From Chloroflexales bacterium ZM16-3 (GTDB lineage Bacteria; Chloroflexota; Chloroflexia; Chloroflexales; Chloroflexaceae): a stretch of 64,000 nucleotides of DNA. The DNA lies in the NCBI GenBank assembly GCA_004138175.2, contig RYFE02000002.1, forward strand, positions 291,392 through 355,391. Direction: 5' to 3'. Shown here in pieces: positions 50,131 through 63,600 of the stretch. The notes under the pieces were generated by a model. The model did not search any database. It worked only from the letters and a program-made list of their open reading frames with translations, and was not told the DNA's origin. Position 1 is the stretch's first letter. Every line of letters starts with the position of its first letter. The position numbers and the translations under genes were made by a program.

Positions 50131-51168
50131 ATGGCCACACTCTACCTGACCGAGCAATACACCCTGGTGAAGATCGAGGGCGAGGCGCTGCGGGTGCAGC
50201 CCTCGGGTGGAAAGCCGGGCCAGGTGGTGCGCGTACCGATCAACAAGGTCGAGCAGGTGCTGGTGTTGGGCGAGGTCACGCTGACCACACCGGCCCTGCA
50301 CGCCCTGCTGGAGCGGCGCATCCCGGTTCACTACCTGACCGCCCGCGGCCGCTCGTGCGGGTCGCTGGTGGCCGACTGGGGCAAGAACAGCGGCGTGCGT
50401 CTGGCCCAGTATGCGCTTTGTCGTGACGTGGCGCAGAGCTTTGCGGTGGCCCGACAGTGTATCGCCGGCAAGCTCCTGAACATGCGTACCCTGCTGCTGC
50501 GCTACGCCCGCGCCCGCGACGACGGCGAGGCACTGGTGGAGGCAGCCGCGCAGATCCGGCGCTGCCTGCGCGAGCTGGCGCGCATGGAGTCGCCCACCGA
50601 AACCGGAGACCGCATGCACGGCCTGGGGCCGCTGCTCGGTCTAGAGGGCAGCGCCAGCGCGGCCTACTACGGCATCTTTGGGCAACTGCTCAAGGGCGAC
50701 TGGGCCTTCCCAGGGCGAGTGAAGCGCCCGCCAACCGACCCGGTCAACGCGCTGCTCTCCTTCGGCTACACCGTGCTGACCAACCAGGTGGTCTCGCTCG
50801 TCCATGCGGTCGGGCTCGACCCCGGCCTGGGCGTGCTGCACCAGCCCGGCTTCGGCAAGCCGGCGCTGGCCCTGGATCTGGTCGAGGGCTTCCGCGCGAT
50901 CATCGTTGACTCGGTGGTGATCACACTGATCAACACCGGGCAGATCGGGCTGGGCGACTTCGTGGACGAGCTAGGGGCTTCCCGGCTGAAAGACGAAGCG
51001 CGACGCACCTTTCTAGAGAAGCTGGAGGCGCGGATGAGCGAGCAGGTGCAGCACCCGCTCTTCGGCTACAAGGTGAGCTACCGTCGATGCATCGAGCTAC
51101 AAGTGCGGCTGCTGGCCAAGCACGCCCAGGGCGAGATCGCCGGGTACGCGCCGTTTACCGTGCGCTAA
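50131..51168 (+). CDS. cas1: CRISPR integrase Cas1
   Basis: 345 residues from the ATG at 50131 (MATLYLTEQ, the usual family start, with GGAG six bases upstream); an in-frame ATG at 50092 would add 13. Active-site regions: GLEGSASAAYY (Glu), SLVHAVGLDPGLGVLHQ (His) and LALDLVEGFRAIIVD (Asp/Glu). It is preceded by cas4 and followed ten bases later by cas2. Cas1 inserts new spacers at the leader end of the array. Confidence 0.96.
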   Translation: MATLYLTEQYTLVKIEGEALRVQPSGGKPGQVVRVPINKVEQVLVLGEVTLTTPALHALLERRIPVHYLTARGRSCGSLVADWGKNSGVRLAQYALCRDVAQSFAVARQCIAGKLLNMRTLLLRYARARDDGEALVEAAAQIRRCLRELARMESPTETGDRMHGLGPLLGLEGSASAAYYGIFGQLLKGDWAFPGRVKRPPTDPVNALLSFGYTVLTNQVVSLVHAVGLDPGLGVLHQPGFGKPALALDLVEGFRAIIVDSVVITLINTGQIGLGDFVDELGASRLKDEARRTFLEKLEARMSEQVQHPLFGYKVSYRRCIELQVRLLAKHAQGEIAGYAPFTVR

Positions 51169-51177
51169 GGAGCTGAC

Positions 51178-51474
51178 ATGCCACCTACCTCTGAAGAGAC
51201 GACCCTCTACATCGTGGCCTACGACATCCCCGACGACAAACGGCGCACGAAGGTGCATCGGACGCTCTGCGGCTACGGGGCATGGACGCAGTACTCGCTC
51301 TTCGAGTGCTGGCTGACGAAGCGGCAGTTGCTGGAACTGCGGGCGAAGCTGGGTCGGCACCTGATCGCGGAGCGCGACAGCGTGCGGCTCTACCCGCTGT
51401 GCGGCAGCTGCCAGGGCAAGGTGCTGACGGTGGGCAGCGCGCGGCCGCACGACCCGGTGACGGTCATCCTGTGA
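51178..51474 (+). CDS. cas2: CRISPR adaptation protein Cas2
   Basis: 98 residues. TLYIVAYDIPDDKRRTKVHRTLCGYGAWTQYSLFEC is the Cas2 opening, with the metal-binding Asp in YDI. VRLYPLCGSCQGKV is the second conserved part. AAGGAG precedes the ATG. It is the last cas gene before the leader. Confidence 0.95.
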   Translation: MPPTSEETTLYIVAYDIPDDKRRTKVHRTLCGYGAWTQYSLFECWLTKRQLLELRAKLGRHLIAERDSVRLYPLCGSCQGKVLTVGSARPHDPVTVIL

Positions 51475-51672
51475 GCGGCGGCGGATCGAGCGGCGAAGCA
51501 TGGGGCGAATCCCTGGGAGTCGCTCGCATGATGCGGTGGGGCTTCCCAATGCGGCGCGGCATATGCTATGATAAGAATGTGCTCCATGCTCCGACTGCGC
51601 AGAGGGTATCTGCGCAGGGCCGCTCGAATCAGGTGTGTTTCATGGCTTCAGGACGCGCCTGCGAGCGGCGCG
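51475..51672 (+). promoter_or_regulatory. CRISPR leader
   Basis: 198 bases between cas2 and the first repeat, without a gene. A TATGAT (51567-51572) with downstream ATAAGAATG is a candidate -10. No convincing -35 was seen. Confidence 0.7.
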
Positions 51673-54600
51673 GTTCAAGGAGCCGGTGATCTGCGCGGCA
51701 GATTGAAACGTCTCGTTTACACGCCTTGTCGATTCGCGGGGTGCGGTTCAAGGAGCCGGTGATCTGCGCGGCAGATTGAAACTATGCCGCCTTCTGCCCG
51801 GCAGACATGGCACCGGGGTTCAAGGAGCCGGTGATCTGCGCGGCAGATTGAAACAAGAATCGAACTTGCCAAGCACCGGCGAGCAAGGCCGTTCAAGGAG
51901 CCGGTGATCTGCGCGGCAGATTGAAACAGACGAGAACAACAGCCAAAGCCCCACCCGCGCACAGGTTCAAGGAGCCGGTGATCTGCGCGGCAGATTGAAA
52001 CTGTGAGGGAAAACAGGTACTACTAGCACGGAGGTTCGGTTCAAGGAGCCGGTGATCTGCGCGGCAGATTGAAACTCCAGATAGAATCGCCATGCGTTCG
52101 CCGTATTGTCGTAGTTCAAGGAGCCGGTGATCTGCGCGGCAGATTGAAACAAATCTAATAGTTCACAAAGTTTTTGCAGTTCTACTGTTCAAGGAGCCGG
52201 TGATCTGCGCGGCAGATTGAAACACTGAACTTAGTGAGAAGATCGCAGGTATTGAAAAGGTTCAAGGAGCCGGTGATCTGCGCGGCAGATTGAAACTATC
52301 TGCTAATGTATCTGTTCCCGCCGCTAGTTTTGAGTTCAAGGAGCCGGTGATCTGCGCGGCAGATTGAAACACTGAGCAACTTTTAGATTAGGGATACGTT
52401 TGCCTAAGGTTCAAGGAGCCGGTGATCTGCGCGGCAGATTGAAACCATTCCTGTTGTGTGTTGCTTCCTTACAAGACGTAGTTCAAGGAGCCGGTGATCT
52501 GCGCGGCAGATTGAAACAGACGACATTTGAAGAATTATCATCTAGTCTTTATAAGTTCAAGGAGCCGGTGATCTGCGCGGCAGATTGAAACATTCCTATC
52601 GGCAATATCAGCATATACATACTTAAGTTCAAGGAGCCGGTGATCTGCGCGGCAGATTGAAACATTCTGGCGCAATGTCAACGCTACCAACAGATACACT
52701 GTTCAAGGAGCCGGTGATCTGCGCGGCAGATTGAAACAGAAGTGTATGCACAGTCCACAACCATTGCAAAGAAGTTCAAGGAGCCGGTGATCTGCGCGGC
52801 AGATTGAAACTTCTTATTCTTGTCGCTTATCTCTGCTGCATAGGGAGTTCAAGGAGCCGGTGATCTGCGCGGCAGATTGAAACGCTATGCTGCCAGGGCG
52901 TTAGCTTTTCCCCTTGTTTGTTCAAGGAGCCGGTGATCTGCGCGGCAGATTGAAACGCAGTGTTTTCGGCCAACAGCAGCAGCCGGCCGAGTTCAAGGAG
53001 CCGGTGATCTGCGCGGCAGATTGAAACAGATCACATGTTCCTGACACGGTAGCATACACCACGTTCAAGGAGCCGGTGATCTGCGCGGCAGATTGAAACT
53101 TCATCTTATGTTGAATACGTTCTATATTTCCTAAAGTTCAAGGAGCCGGTGATCTGCGCGGCAGATTGAAACATGCAGAAAGAGCAACCTGACGGGATAT
53201 TTTGCATAAAGTTCAAGGAGCCGGTGATCTGCGCGGCAGATTGAAACGAATGATACATGTTTGTATATCATTCCCCGCGCTAAGTTCAAGGAGCCGGTGA
53301 TCTGCGCGGCAGATTGAAACGATCCTAATTCAATTGAAGATGCATACTCACTCGCACGTTCAAGGAGCCGGTGATCTGCGCGGCAGATTGAAACACATCG
53401 TGATAAACGTCAACAGGAATAGCAGTGAACCGTTCAAGGAGCCGGTGATCTGCGCGGCAGATTGAAACCAGGCCAAGCACCTGAGCAACGAAGAGGCCCA
53501 GCAGCGTTCAAGGAGCCGGTGATCTGCGCGGCAGATTGAAACTTGTAGCCGCCCTTGCCGTCCGCAACGTAAAGGCTTGTTCAAGGAGCCGGTGATCTGC
53601 GCGGCAGATTGAAACATAGCAGCAGACGTGCATCATCTGGTAACGTCGTAGGTTCAAGGAGCCGGTGATCTGCGCGGCAGATTGAAACTTGTCGAATGAG
53701 CAACGCAATCTCACCGAACGTAAGTTCAAGGAGCCGGTGATCTGCGCGGCAGATTGAAACCGCTTCATATCATATTCGATATGCTTGACGGTTTCCAGTT
53801 CAAGGAGCCGGTGATCTGCGCGGCAGATTGAAACTATTCCTATGCTTTGCGCGTCTTTGTTGCTTACGTTGTTCAAGGAGCCGGTGATCTGCGCGGCAGA
53901 TTGAAACAGTCTATGTATGCGTATCTTATGCGCGGTGTACGTGGTTCAAGGAGCCGGTGATCTGCGCGGCAGATTGAAACAATACGGGATAGCATCTAGT
54001 TGGCATACAGAAGTTGAGTTCAAGGAGCCGGTGATCTGCGCGGCAGATTGAAACAATGGTCTACTTTCTTTCATATCAATCTTGCCCGCCGTTCAAGGAG
54101 CCGGTGATCTGCGCGGCAGATTGAAACCATGATGAATTAGTTATTGAAAGTGTAGACAGTTATGGTTCAAGGAGCCGGTGATCTGCGCGGCAGATTGAAA
54201 CTGGAGTTATCGGCGGGTAAACCATTTCAACATGTATGTTCAAGGAGCCGGTGATCTGCGCGGCAGATTGAAACGACATATTCAACGCCTTAGAATGGCT
54301 CTCAGCGCGTCGTTCAAGGAGCCGGTGATCTGCGCGGCAGATTGAAACATTTCTAAAACGTGGGGAATTATGGAACTCCATGTAGTTCAAGGAGCCGGTG
54401 ATCTGCGCGGCAGATTGAAACATACGCCTTTTAAGGGACAGCGACATAGTAAAGCGGTTCAAGGAGCCGGTGATCTGCGCGGCAGATTGAAACACAGGCG
54501 AGGCGCTAAACCTTCCCGCGTGCTAGGCTGTTCAAGGAGCCGGTGATCTGCGCGGCAGATTGAAACCAACCGGGCATCTTTTGCCGAACAGGGGACGGAG

Positions 54601-57600
54601 GTTCAAGGAGCCGGTGATCTGCGCGGCAGATTGAAACAACACCATCTCGCGGAAGGGCGTCTACATCGATCTGTTCAAGGAGCCGGTGATCTGCGCGGCA
54701 GATTGAAACCGCCGCGAGAGACTCGGCCGCTCCCTCGTCCCAGAAGTTCAAGGAGCCGGTGATCTGCGCGGCAGATTGAAACTAGCTACAATACGCTGCT
54801 GAAATTGCGTTCTGAGTGGGGTTCAAGGAGCCGGTGATCTGCGCGGCAGATTGAAACTGGGGAGCGCCGCGTGTAGCGCTGCGTGCTCACTATGTTCAAG
54901 GAGCCGGTGATCTGCGCGGCAGATTGAAACTATGGCTACGCCGCCAGCTGGACGGCGGAAGACCCTAGTTCAAGGAGCCGGTGATCTGCGCGGCAGATTG
55001 AAACCGGCCAGACGAGGGATGGGGCGATGCCTACCAGCGGGTTCAAGGAGCCGGTGATCTGCGCGGCAGATTGAAACCACTAATATGATTACACCATATC
55101 TTGTTGTAGTAGGAAGTTCAAGGAGCCGGTGATCTGCGCGGCAGATTGAAACTCATGTGTTGTAGCGCTTCCTAACAGGCTTCTAATCCAGGTTCAAGGA
55201 GCCGGTGATCTGCGCGGCAGATTGAAACCATGGAGTGTATTTGAGTTGTCAAATACGGGTATAGAGTTCAAGGAGCCGGTGATCTGCGCGGCAGATTGAA
55301 ACATGAGTATCCGCACACCTTGACAAGCTAGTTGAGATGTTCAAGGAGCCGGTGATCTGCGCGGCAGATTGAAACCCTTTGTCCATGCCACTTCGCCCAG
55401 CTGCTCGGCGTGTTCAAGGAGCCGGTGATCTGCGCGGCAGATTGAAACCACTGCTAGATGATATTGTTACAGGTATGGCGTTTGAGTTCAAGGAGCCGGT
55501 GATCTGCGCGGCAGATTGAAACTCACGATGTAAAGTCTATCCGCCAATACTATAAAGTTCAAGGAGCCGGTGATCTGCGCGGCAGATTGAAACACGGAGC
55601 GGTGGCGGTCTGGTTCGCGTCCGTATTGGGTTCAAGGAGCCGGTGATCTGCGCGGCAGATTGAAACTGATCACTTACGGAACCTGCGTGCCATGCGCAAT
55701 AAGTTCAAGGAGCCGGTGATCTGCGCGGCAGATTGAAACACGGTATCACGCTGGTATATCGCAACGCTGGTTACTATAAGTTCAAGGAGCCGGTGATCTG
55801 CGCGGCAGATTGAAACAGACGCCCGTACTTATTGTAGAAGCTAAGTTTCAAAAGTTCAAGGAGCCGGTGATCTGCGCGGCAGATTGAAACGATGTAAAAA
55901 GCATGATGATGGCACATTTTCTGCAAAGGTTCAAGGAGCCGGTGATCTGCGCGGCAGATTGAAACTACGAATGTTGATATTCGTTTCTCACTGATGTGGA
56001 GTTCAAGGAGCCGGTGATCTGCGCGGCAGATTGAAACCAAGTATATCAAGACTCTTTGCATTCGGTAGCGCCGGTTCAAGGAGCCGGTGATCTGCGCGGC
56101 AGATTGAAACTCAGTACATTACACGACACAATCTATTGATAAGGCGGTTCAAGGAGCCGGTGATCTGCGCGGCAGATTGAAACATAAACTGCGCGGTGAT
56201 TATAAGTTTCTGTCAACTGGTTCAAGGAGCCGGTGATCTGCGCGGCAGATTGAAACAAGTCGATACTTCTACCAAACCGATCCTATCGCTTCGTTCAAGG
56301 AGCCGGTGATCTGCGCGGCAGATTGAAACTATCTGCGAATGTATCTGTTCCCGCCGCAACATTTGGTTCAAGGAGCCGGTGATCTGCGCGGCAGATTGAA
56401 ACCATTATCGACAGGAATATCAGCGTATACCACGTTGAGTTCAAGGAGCCGGTGATCTGCGCGGCAGATTGAAACATGCTTTACAGTTTCGGCTAGTTTT
56501 GGGCTGTGAGTGTTCAAGGAGCCGGTGATCTGCGCGGCAGATTGAAACCATTTCTACATAGAGTGCATAGCGTTCCCCGCTCTGGTTCAAGGAGCCGGTG
56601 ATCTGCGCGGCAGATTGAAACCATTTACTGAGTTTGATTATGATTACGAAAAGCGTACAGGTTCAAGGAGCCGGTGATCTGCGCGGCAGATTGAAACCTC
56701 CCATAAAAACACCTGTGATATGTTCATGCCCCGGTTCAAGGAGCCGGTGATCTGCGCGGCAGATTGAAACAATTAGCAATACCATCCGCCTTAACAAACC
56801 CTGCCCCGTTCAAGGAGCCGGTGATCTGCGCGGCAGATTGAAACTAGGGAATGGTCGTTTAGATGAAACAGAAGTGCTAGTTCAAGGAGCCGGTGATCTG
56901 CGCGGCAGATTGAAACTATTGGTATCATCTGCGCACACATGAACTTGTGCAGGTTCAAGGAGCCGGTGATCTGCGCGGCAGATTGAAACCAATAATGCGT
57001 ATTCTTCATACGCAAACGGCTTTCGTTCAAGGAGCCGGTGATCTGCGCGGCAGATTGAAACGAGTTATTCTGACTGTTCACGATGAACTTATCATAGGTT
57101 CAAGGAGCCGGTGATCTGCGCGGCAGATTGAAACATCGCGATCCCCTTCCTCACATTGGCGACCCTGCTGGTTCAAGGAGCCGGTGATCTGCGCGGCAGA
57201 TTGAAACAAAAGAGAAGTTTGATATAAATTCAAGGGTAATAAAGTTCAAGGAGCCGGTGATCTGCGCGGCAGATTGAAACTATGATAATGATGGTGTAAT
57301 GACAACGCTTGATCAGTTCAAGGAGCCGGTGATCTGCGCGGCAGATTGAAACTTTTCTACCCCTATTGTTCATTCTTCAAAACATTGTTCAAGGAGCCGG
57401 TGATCTGCGCGGCAGATTGAAACTAACTGTGCAAAAAAGATACTTTCTGATGATAGTCCTGTTCAAGGAGCCGGTGATCTGCGCGGCAGATTGAAACCCT
57501 TTTACAATCGTTCCTAGAGATAACTTATCAGCGTGTTCAAGGAGCCGGTGATCTGCGCGGCAGATTGAAACTTTGCTGGTAGGGGCATTCCGATTTGCAC

Positions 57601-60600
57601 GGAAACGGTTCAAGGAGCCGGTGATCTGCGCGGCAGATTGAAACTAAAAGTAGCAACTGATGAACGGTATATGTGGAGTAGTTCAAGGAGCCGGTGATCT
57701 GCGCGGCAGATTGAAACACTGTTCTGTAGTTCTCTTTCGAGTCGCCTATCTTCGTTCAAGGAGCCGGTGATCTGCGCGGCAGATTGAAACACGATTTCCC
57801 TTAAATCCTGTCACGTATCCGTGTCGCGTTCAAGGAGCCGGTGATCTGCGCGGCAGATTGAAACTATGTCCAAGAAACGTACCTGATGTATTCACCGCCG
57901 TTCAAGGAGCCGGTGATCTGCGCGGCAGATTGAAACTTTCTATGCCTTACAGACGCGCACACGAAGGATGAGGTTCAAGGAGCCGGTGATCTGCGCGGCA
58001 GATTGAAACTGGGATGGCGCAGAATAGCAAGAAAGTTAAATCTAGTTCAAGGAGCCGGTGATCTGCGCGGCAGATTGAAACTCATTGTCTATTGGCCGCG
58101 TATGGAATGGGTAGAGTTCAAGGAGCCGGTGATCTGCGCGGCAGATTGAAACATTGGCAACTAGGAACAGAACTAGGGAAGCAGTATGGGGTTCAAGGAG
58201 CCGGTGATCTGCGCGGCAGATTGAAACCACTAAAACCTGATGCGTTTATTGTTCTCGATAATGTTCAAGGAGCCGGTGATCTGCGCGGCAGATTGAAACT
58301 AATTCTTCCTCTTCTTTTGAATATGCTTTCAGTGTGTTCAAGGAGCCGGTGATCTGCGCGGCAGATTGAAACGACATGAAGCGTACAGAGTTCGCCCTGT
58401 ACCGGCCCCTGGTTCAAGGAGCCGGTGATCTGCGCGGCAGATTGAAACCAATCATACCTTGTGCAAACAATGGTTTGTTGAGAGGTTCAAGGAGCCGGTG
58501 ATCTGCGCGGCAGATTGAAACATTTTTGAGAAAGAATTGAGGATTTTTGGTTTGTCTGGTTCAAGGAGCCGGTGATCTGCGCGGCAGATTGAAACCATAC
58601 TGAGAACGATACGCATTGTCTCGTGGAGTCAATGTTCAAGGAGCCGGTGATCTGCGCGGCAGATTGAAACATGTCTATCTACACGTCCGTGCGCGATAAT
58701 AATCTTGTTCAAGGAGCCGGTGATCTGCGCGGCAGATTGAAACTAGTGAGAATGATAAGCGGCGTTCTATTCCTATCGTGTTCAAGGAGCCGGTGATCTG
58801 CGCGGCAGATTGAAACTGATTGCACCGTATGAAGATGCGCCTGAACCTGTAAGGTTCAAGGAGCCGGTGATCTGCGCGGCAGATTGAAACCTCTTCAGGC
58901 GCTACTACCCAAACGTAAGGCTCAAGTTCAAGGAGCCGGTGATCTGCGCGGCAGATTGAAACATAAATGAGAACATAACCTAATGATTTCGTTAGGTAGT
59001 TCAAGGAGCCGGTGATCTGCGCGGCAGATTGAAACCATACGTCAACCGATACGCATTGCATCGTTCATGCGAGTTCAAGGAGCCGGTGATCTGCGCGGCA
59101 GATTGAAACGAGTTGCTAGGCATTGACAGTAAGCGTTATGGAAGTTCAAGGAGCCGGTGATCTGCGCGGCAGATTGAAACTGATGATACCGCGATCAATG
59201 ATCTCAAATTAGGTTGTTCAAGGAGCCGGTGATCTGCGCGGCAGATTGAAACATTTATTGTTGGTGCTGATCTTGCAAGTGTTGTTGAGTTCAAGGAGCC
59301 GGTGATCTGCGCGGCAGATTGAAACTGAAAACTGCATTATTTTATGGCTTTGTAATGCTTGTTCAAGGAGCCGGTGATCTGCGCGGCAGATTGAAACATC
59401 GGAATCAGGCGAACAGCAGTATTGGGAATGGGGTTCAAGGAGCCGGTGATCTGCGCGGCAGATTGAAACTATCCATTGGCGCACAAAGATAGGTAAAGGT
59501 ATCCCGGTTCAAGGAGCCGGTGATCTGCGCGGCAGATTGAAACTAGCCCTTAACCATTGTGCGGGCTTCCTTCAGTGTCGTTCAAGGAGCCGGTGATCTG
59601 CGCGGCAGATTGAAACTGGTGCGTATGTTTGGTTTGCTTGTGACTTCACTAACGTTCAAGGAGCCGGTGATCTGCGCGGCAGATTGAAACTATACATCTG
59701 ATATGTTAGTATCAGGCACAACAGTAGTTCAAGGAGCCGGTGATCTGCGCGGCAGATTGAAACCAGGATATTCAGACTATTACATTCCCGGCTCTATTCG
59801 TTCAAGGAGCCGGTGATCTGCGCGGCAGATTGAAACGTAAAGACATTGGCGCGGCACATCTTGCAGAAGCGGTTCAAGGAGCCGGTGATCTGCGCGGCAG
59901 ATTGAAACCATCGTCTCGCCGTCAAGATAGATCGTGATGAAGTTGTTCAAGGAGCCGGTGATCTGCGCGGCAGATTGAAACATCTATAATCTTTCCGGCG
60001 GATTAAACACAGGTGTAGTTCAAGGAGCCGGTGATCTGCGCGGCAGATTGAAACTGCTAGATATTCAAGCATTTAATGAACTGTTAGAGAGGTTCAAGGA
60101 GCCGGTGATCTGCGCGGCAGATTGAAACTAAGCAGGTAGGTGCTAAAGCCACCGGGCGATATAGTTCAAGGAGCCGGTGATCTGCGCGGCAGATTGAAAC
60201 TGATCGTGTGAGTGAGCGATATACAGAAATGTCAAGTTCAAGGAGCCGGTGATCTGCGCGGCAGATTGAAACTCATGTCCTGATTGTAATGTATTAGTAG
60301 GAAGAAGTTCAAGGAGCCGGTGATCTGCGCGGCAGATTGAAACTACCGCATTAGGACGCTTAACGGGTTTAGGCAATGGTTCAAGGAGCCGGTGATCTGC
60401 GCGGCAGATTGAAACTCAGGTGATGCAAGATCAAGAGTATCGACATTGAGTTCAAGGAGCCGGTGATCTGCGCGGCAGATTGAAACCATACGTCACGCAC
60501 CGTAACGCCATTTCAGGCAATGTTCAAGGAGCCGGTGATCTGCGCGGCAGATTGAAACACGGATAACAAACATGCCACGCTTGTCAATCTGGCGTGGTTC

Positions 60601-63600
60601 AAGGAGCCGGTGATCTGCGCGGCAGATTGAAACTTTTCCGATCACGCATGCCGCCAAGGGACGTACACCAGTTCAAGGAGCCGGTGATCTGCGCGGCAGA
60701 TTGAAACCCCTATTTGCTTTCTTTACTCAACTTCAATACGAGGTTCAAGGAGCCGGTGATCTGCGCGGCAGATTGAAACACAACCATGTCCGACTTTCAA
60801 CACGATCTCTACCGAGTTCAAGGAGCCGGTGATCTGCGCGGCAGATTGAAACAACCAGCTTCCGCAGCCAGTCCAGCACATACAGCGGTTCAAGGAGCCG
60901 GTGATCTGCGCGGCAGATTGAAACCATCATACTTTCGAGGTGCTGATTATCCTTACTTTTAGTTCAAGGAGCCGGTGATCTGCGCGGCAGATTGAAACTA
61001 TCAAAAGAGTGCGCCGGATGAGATCTATGTACCTAGTTCAAGGAGCCGGTGATCTGCGCGGCAGATTGAAACTGTTAAGGGTTGGGGGCGTAACTATCGT
61101 AAGTCGAGTTCAAGGAGCCGGTGATCTGCGCGGCAGATTGAAACAAACAAACTTTGAGCAGTTATCTGCAAGTCTTTATAAGGTTCAAGGAGCCGGTGAT
61201 CTGCGCGGCAGATTGAAACCACTAGCACCTGATGACACTGCGTAAAACTGCTACTTGGTTCAAGGAGCCGGTGATCTGCGCGGCAGATTGAAACTATTTG
61301 ATTATGGTTGTATATCCGATTGGAACAAGGTTCAAGGAGCCGGTGATCTGCGCGGCAGATTGAAACACCAACACTCTTTATTCCGCTTGTTATAAACGAC
61401 AAGTTCAAGGAGCCGGTGATCTGCGCGGCAGATTGAAACTCTTGACGAACTACGCGACGATCTTCTGTGCTATTGGTTCAAGGAGCCGGTGATCTGCGCG
61501 GCAGATTGAAACCACGACTTGATCCGCATGATACTACCCGCCGGTTAACAGTTCAAGGAGCCGGTGATCTGCGCGGCAGATTGAAACTAATAGCACGCCG
61601 GGTAGGCTATGTCAATATTTCTGTTCAAGGAGCCGGTGATCTGCGCGGCAGATTGAAACTTGCTAATTTACCTGATGATAAAGGTATTTACTTAAGTTCA
61701 AGGAGCCGGTGATCTGCGCGGCAGATTGAAACCTACGAGGGCAAGGGCGGCAAAGACCGCAACGTGGTTCAAGGAGCCGGTGATCTGCGCGGCAGATTGA
61801 AACTCGTGTGTTGTAGCGCTTCCTAACAGGCTTCTAATGTTCAAGGAGCCGGTGATCTGCGCGGCAGATTGAAACAAATATTACATTAAACTTAGGTGCT
61901 AATCCTGTTATGTTCAAGGAGCCGGTGATCTGCGCGGCAGATTGAAACCGTTTAATCAGCGCGGCGCGTCTATGAGTGCTGCTAGTTCAAGGAGCCGGTG
62001 ATCTGCGCGGCAGATTGAAACAAAGGCCACCAGGAGACAGCCAGCTAAATTCCCATCCTGTTCAAGGAGCCGGTGATCTGCGCGGCAGATTGAAACACTG
62101 TCAACAGGAACACCCCAACCTGTATTTACAGTTCAAGGAGCCGGTGATCTGCGCGGCAGATTGAAACGGTCTGCTCGTGCATCGTCTGACGACCTGGCCG
62201 TGAGGTTCAAGGAGCCGGTGATCTGCGCGGCAGATTGAAACAAGACACAAGTGCTATTCTTGGAACTGCCATTCACAAGTTCAAGGAGCCGGTGATCTGC
62301 GCGGCAGATTGAAACATTGATTACAGTGTACCTGTCACGATACCTATCTAGTTCAAGGAGCCGGTGATCTGCGCGGCAGATTGAAACTGGGATAAAGACA
62401 CAAGAGGCAAATAAGGCGGGGGAAGTTCAAGGAGCCGGTGATCTGCGCGGCAGATTGAAACTCCTAGTTTCTCTAGATTCTCTCGGTTGATGCCCATGTT
62501 CAAGGAGCCGGTGATCTGCGCGGCAGATTGAAACTTTTTATGGGAGAACCTAACGCTACACACTTAGGCGGTTCAAGGAGCCGGTGATCTGCGCGGCAGA
62601 TTGAAACTAGTGCAAATCACTGTATAACCTTTGCTCACATTGAGTTCAAGGAGCCGGTGATCTGCGCGGCAGATTGAAACTTTATATGTTAGGTTCTGAG
62701 GATAACGGATTGCCCGAGTTCAAGGAGCCGGTGATCTGCGCGGCAGATTGAAACTGACAACCCGCGCTTTTAACATACGTTGGAATGAGCGTTCAAGGAG
62801 CCGGTGATCTGCGCGGCAGATTGAAACTTGAGTGTATCGATAGCGTTCATTGTCGTTACCTCTTGTTCAAGGAGCCGGTGATCTGCGCGGCAGATTGAAA
62901 CATTTAATTCCACCTCCACCGCCCCCGCCTGAACTAGGTTCAAGGAGCCGGTGATCTGCGCGGCAGATTGAAACCGATACTGGCGGAACGAATAAACCTG
63001 TCAAGATCATCGTTCAAGGAGCCGGTGATCTGCGCGGCAGATTGAAACAGCACTTCAATCCAGTCTAGTGCGCGTTGGTTCTGCGGTTCAAGGAGCCGGT
63101 GATCTGCGCGGCAGATTGAAACTTTACAAACGTGTCACCTACTGCGGACAGATAGATTCGGTTCAAGGAGCCGGTGATCTGCGCGGCAGATTGAAACAAG
63201 ATGCAATACAAAAGATTATTAGTAGCGCGGGCGAGTTCAAGGAGCCGGTGATCTGCGCGGCAGATTGAAACTTGAGTTTTACGGATCAGATGTTGCATGG
63301 CGCAAACGTTCAAGGAGCCGGTGATCTGCGCGGCAGATTGAAACAGAGAAGGTATGATGGTAGCATAGTCTGTACCTTTGGTTCAAGGAGCCGGTGATCT
63401 GCGCGGCAGATTGAAACGCCGAGGAACTTGGCCTCAACCGCTCGACCGTAACCGTTCAAGGAGCCGGTGATCTGCGCGGCAGATTGAAACTTGATAGCGA
63501 TGGAGATTACAGGATCGCTACTGATGAGTTCAAGGAGCCGGTGATCTGCGCGGCAGATTGAAACCTCTTATGTCACTCACGACACTCGATAATAGTTCGG

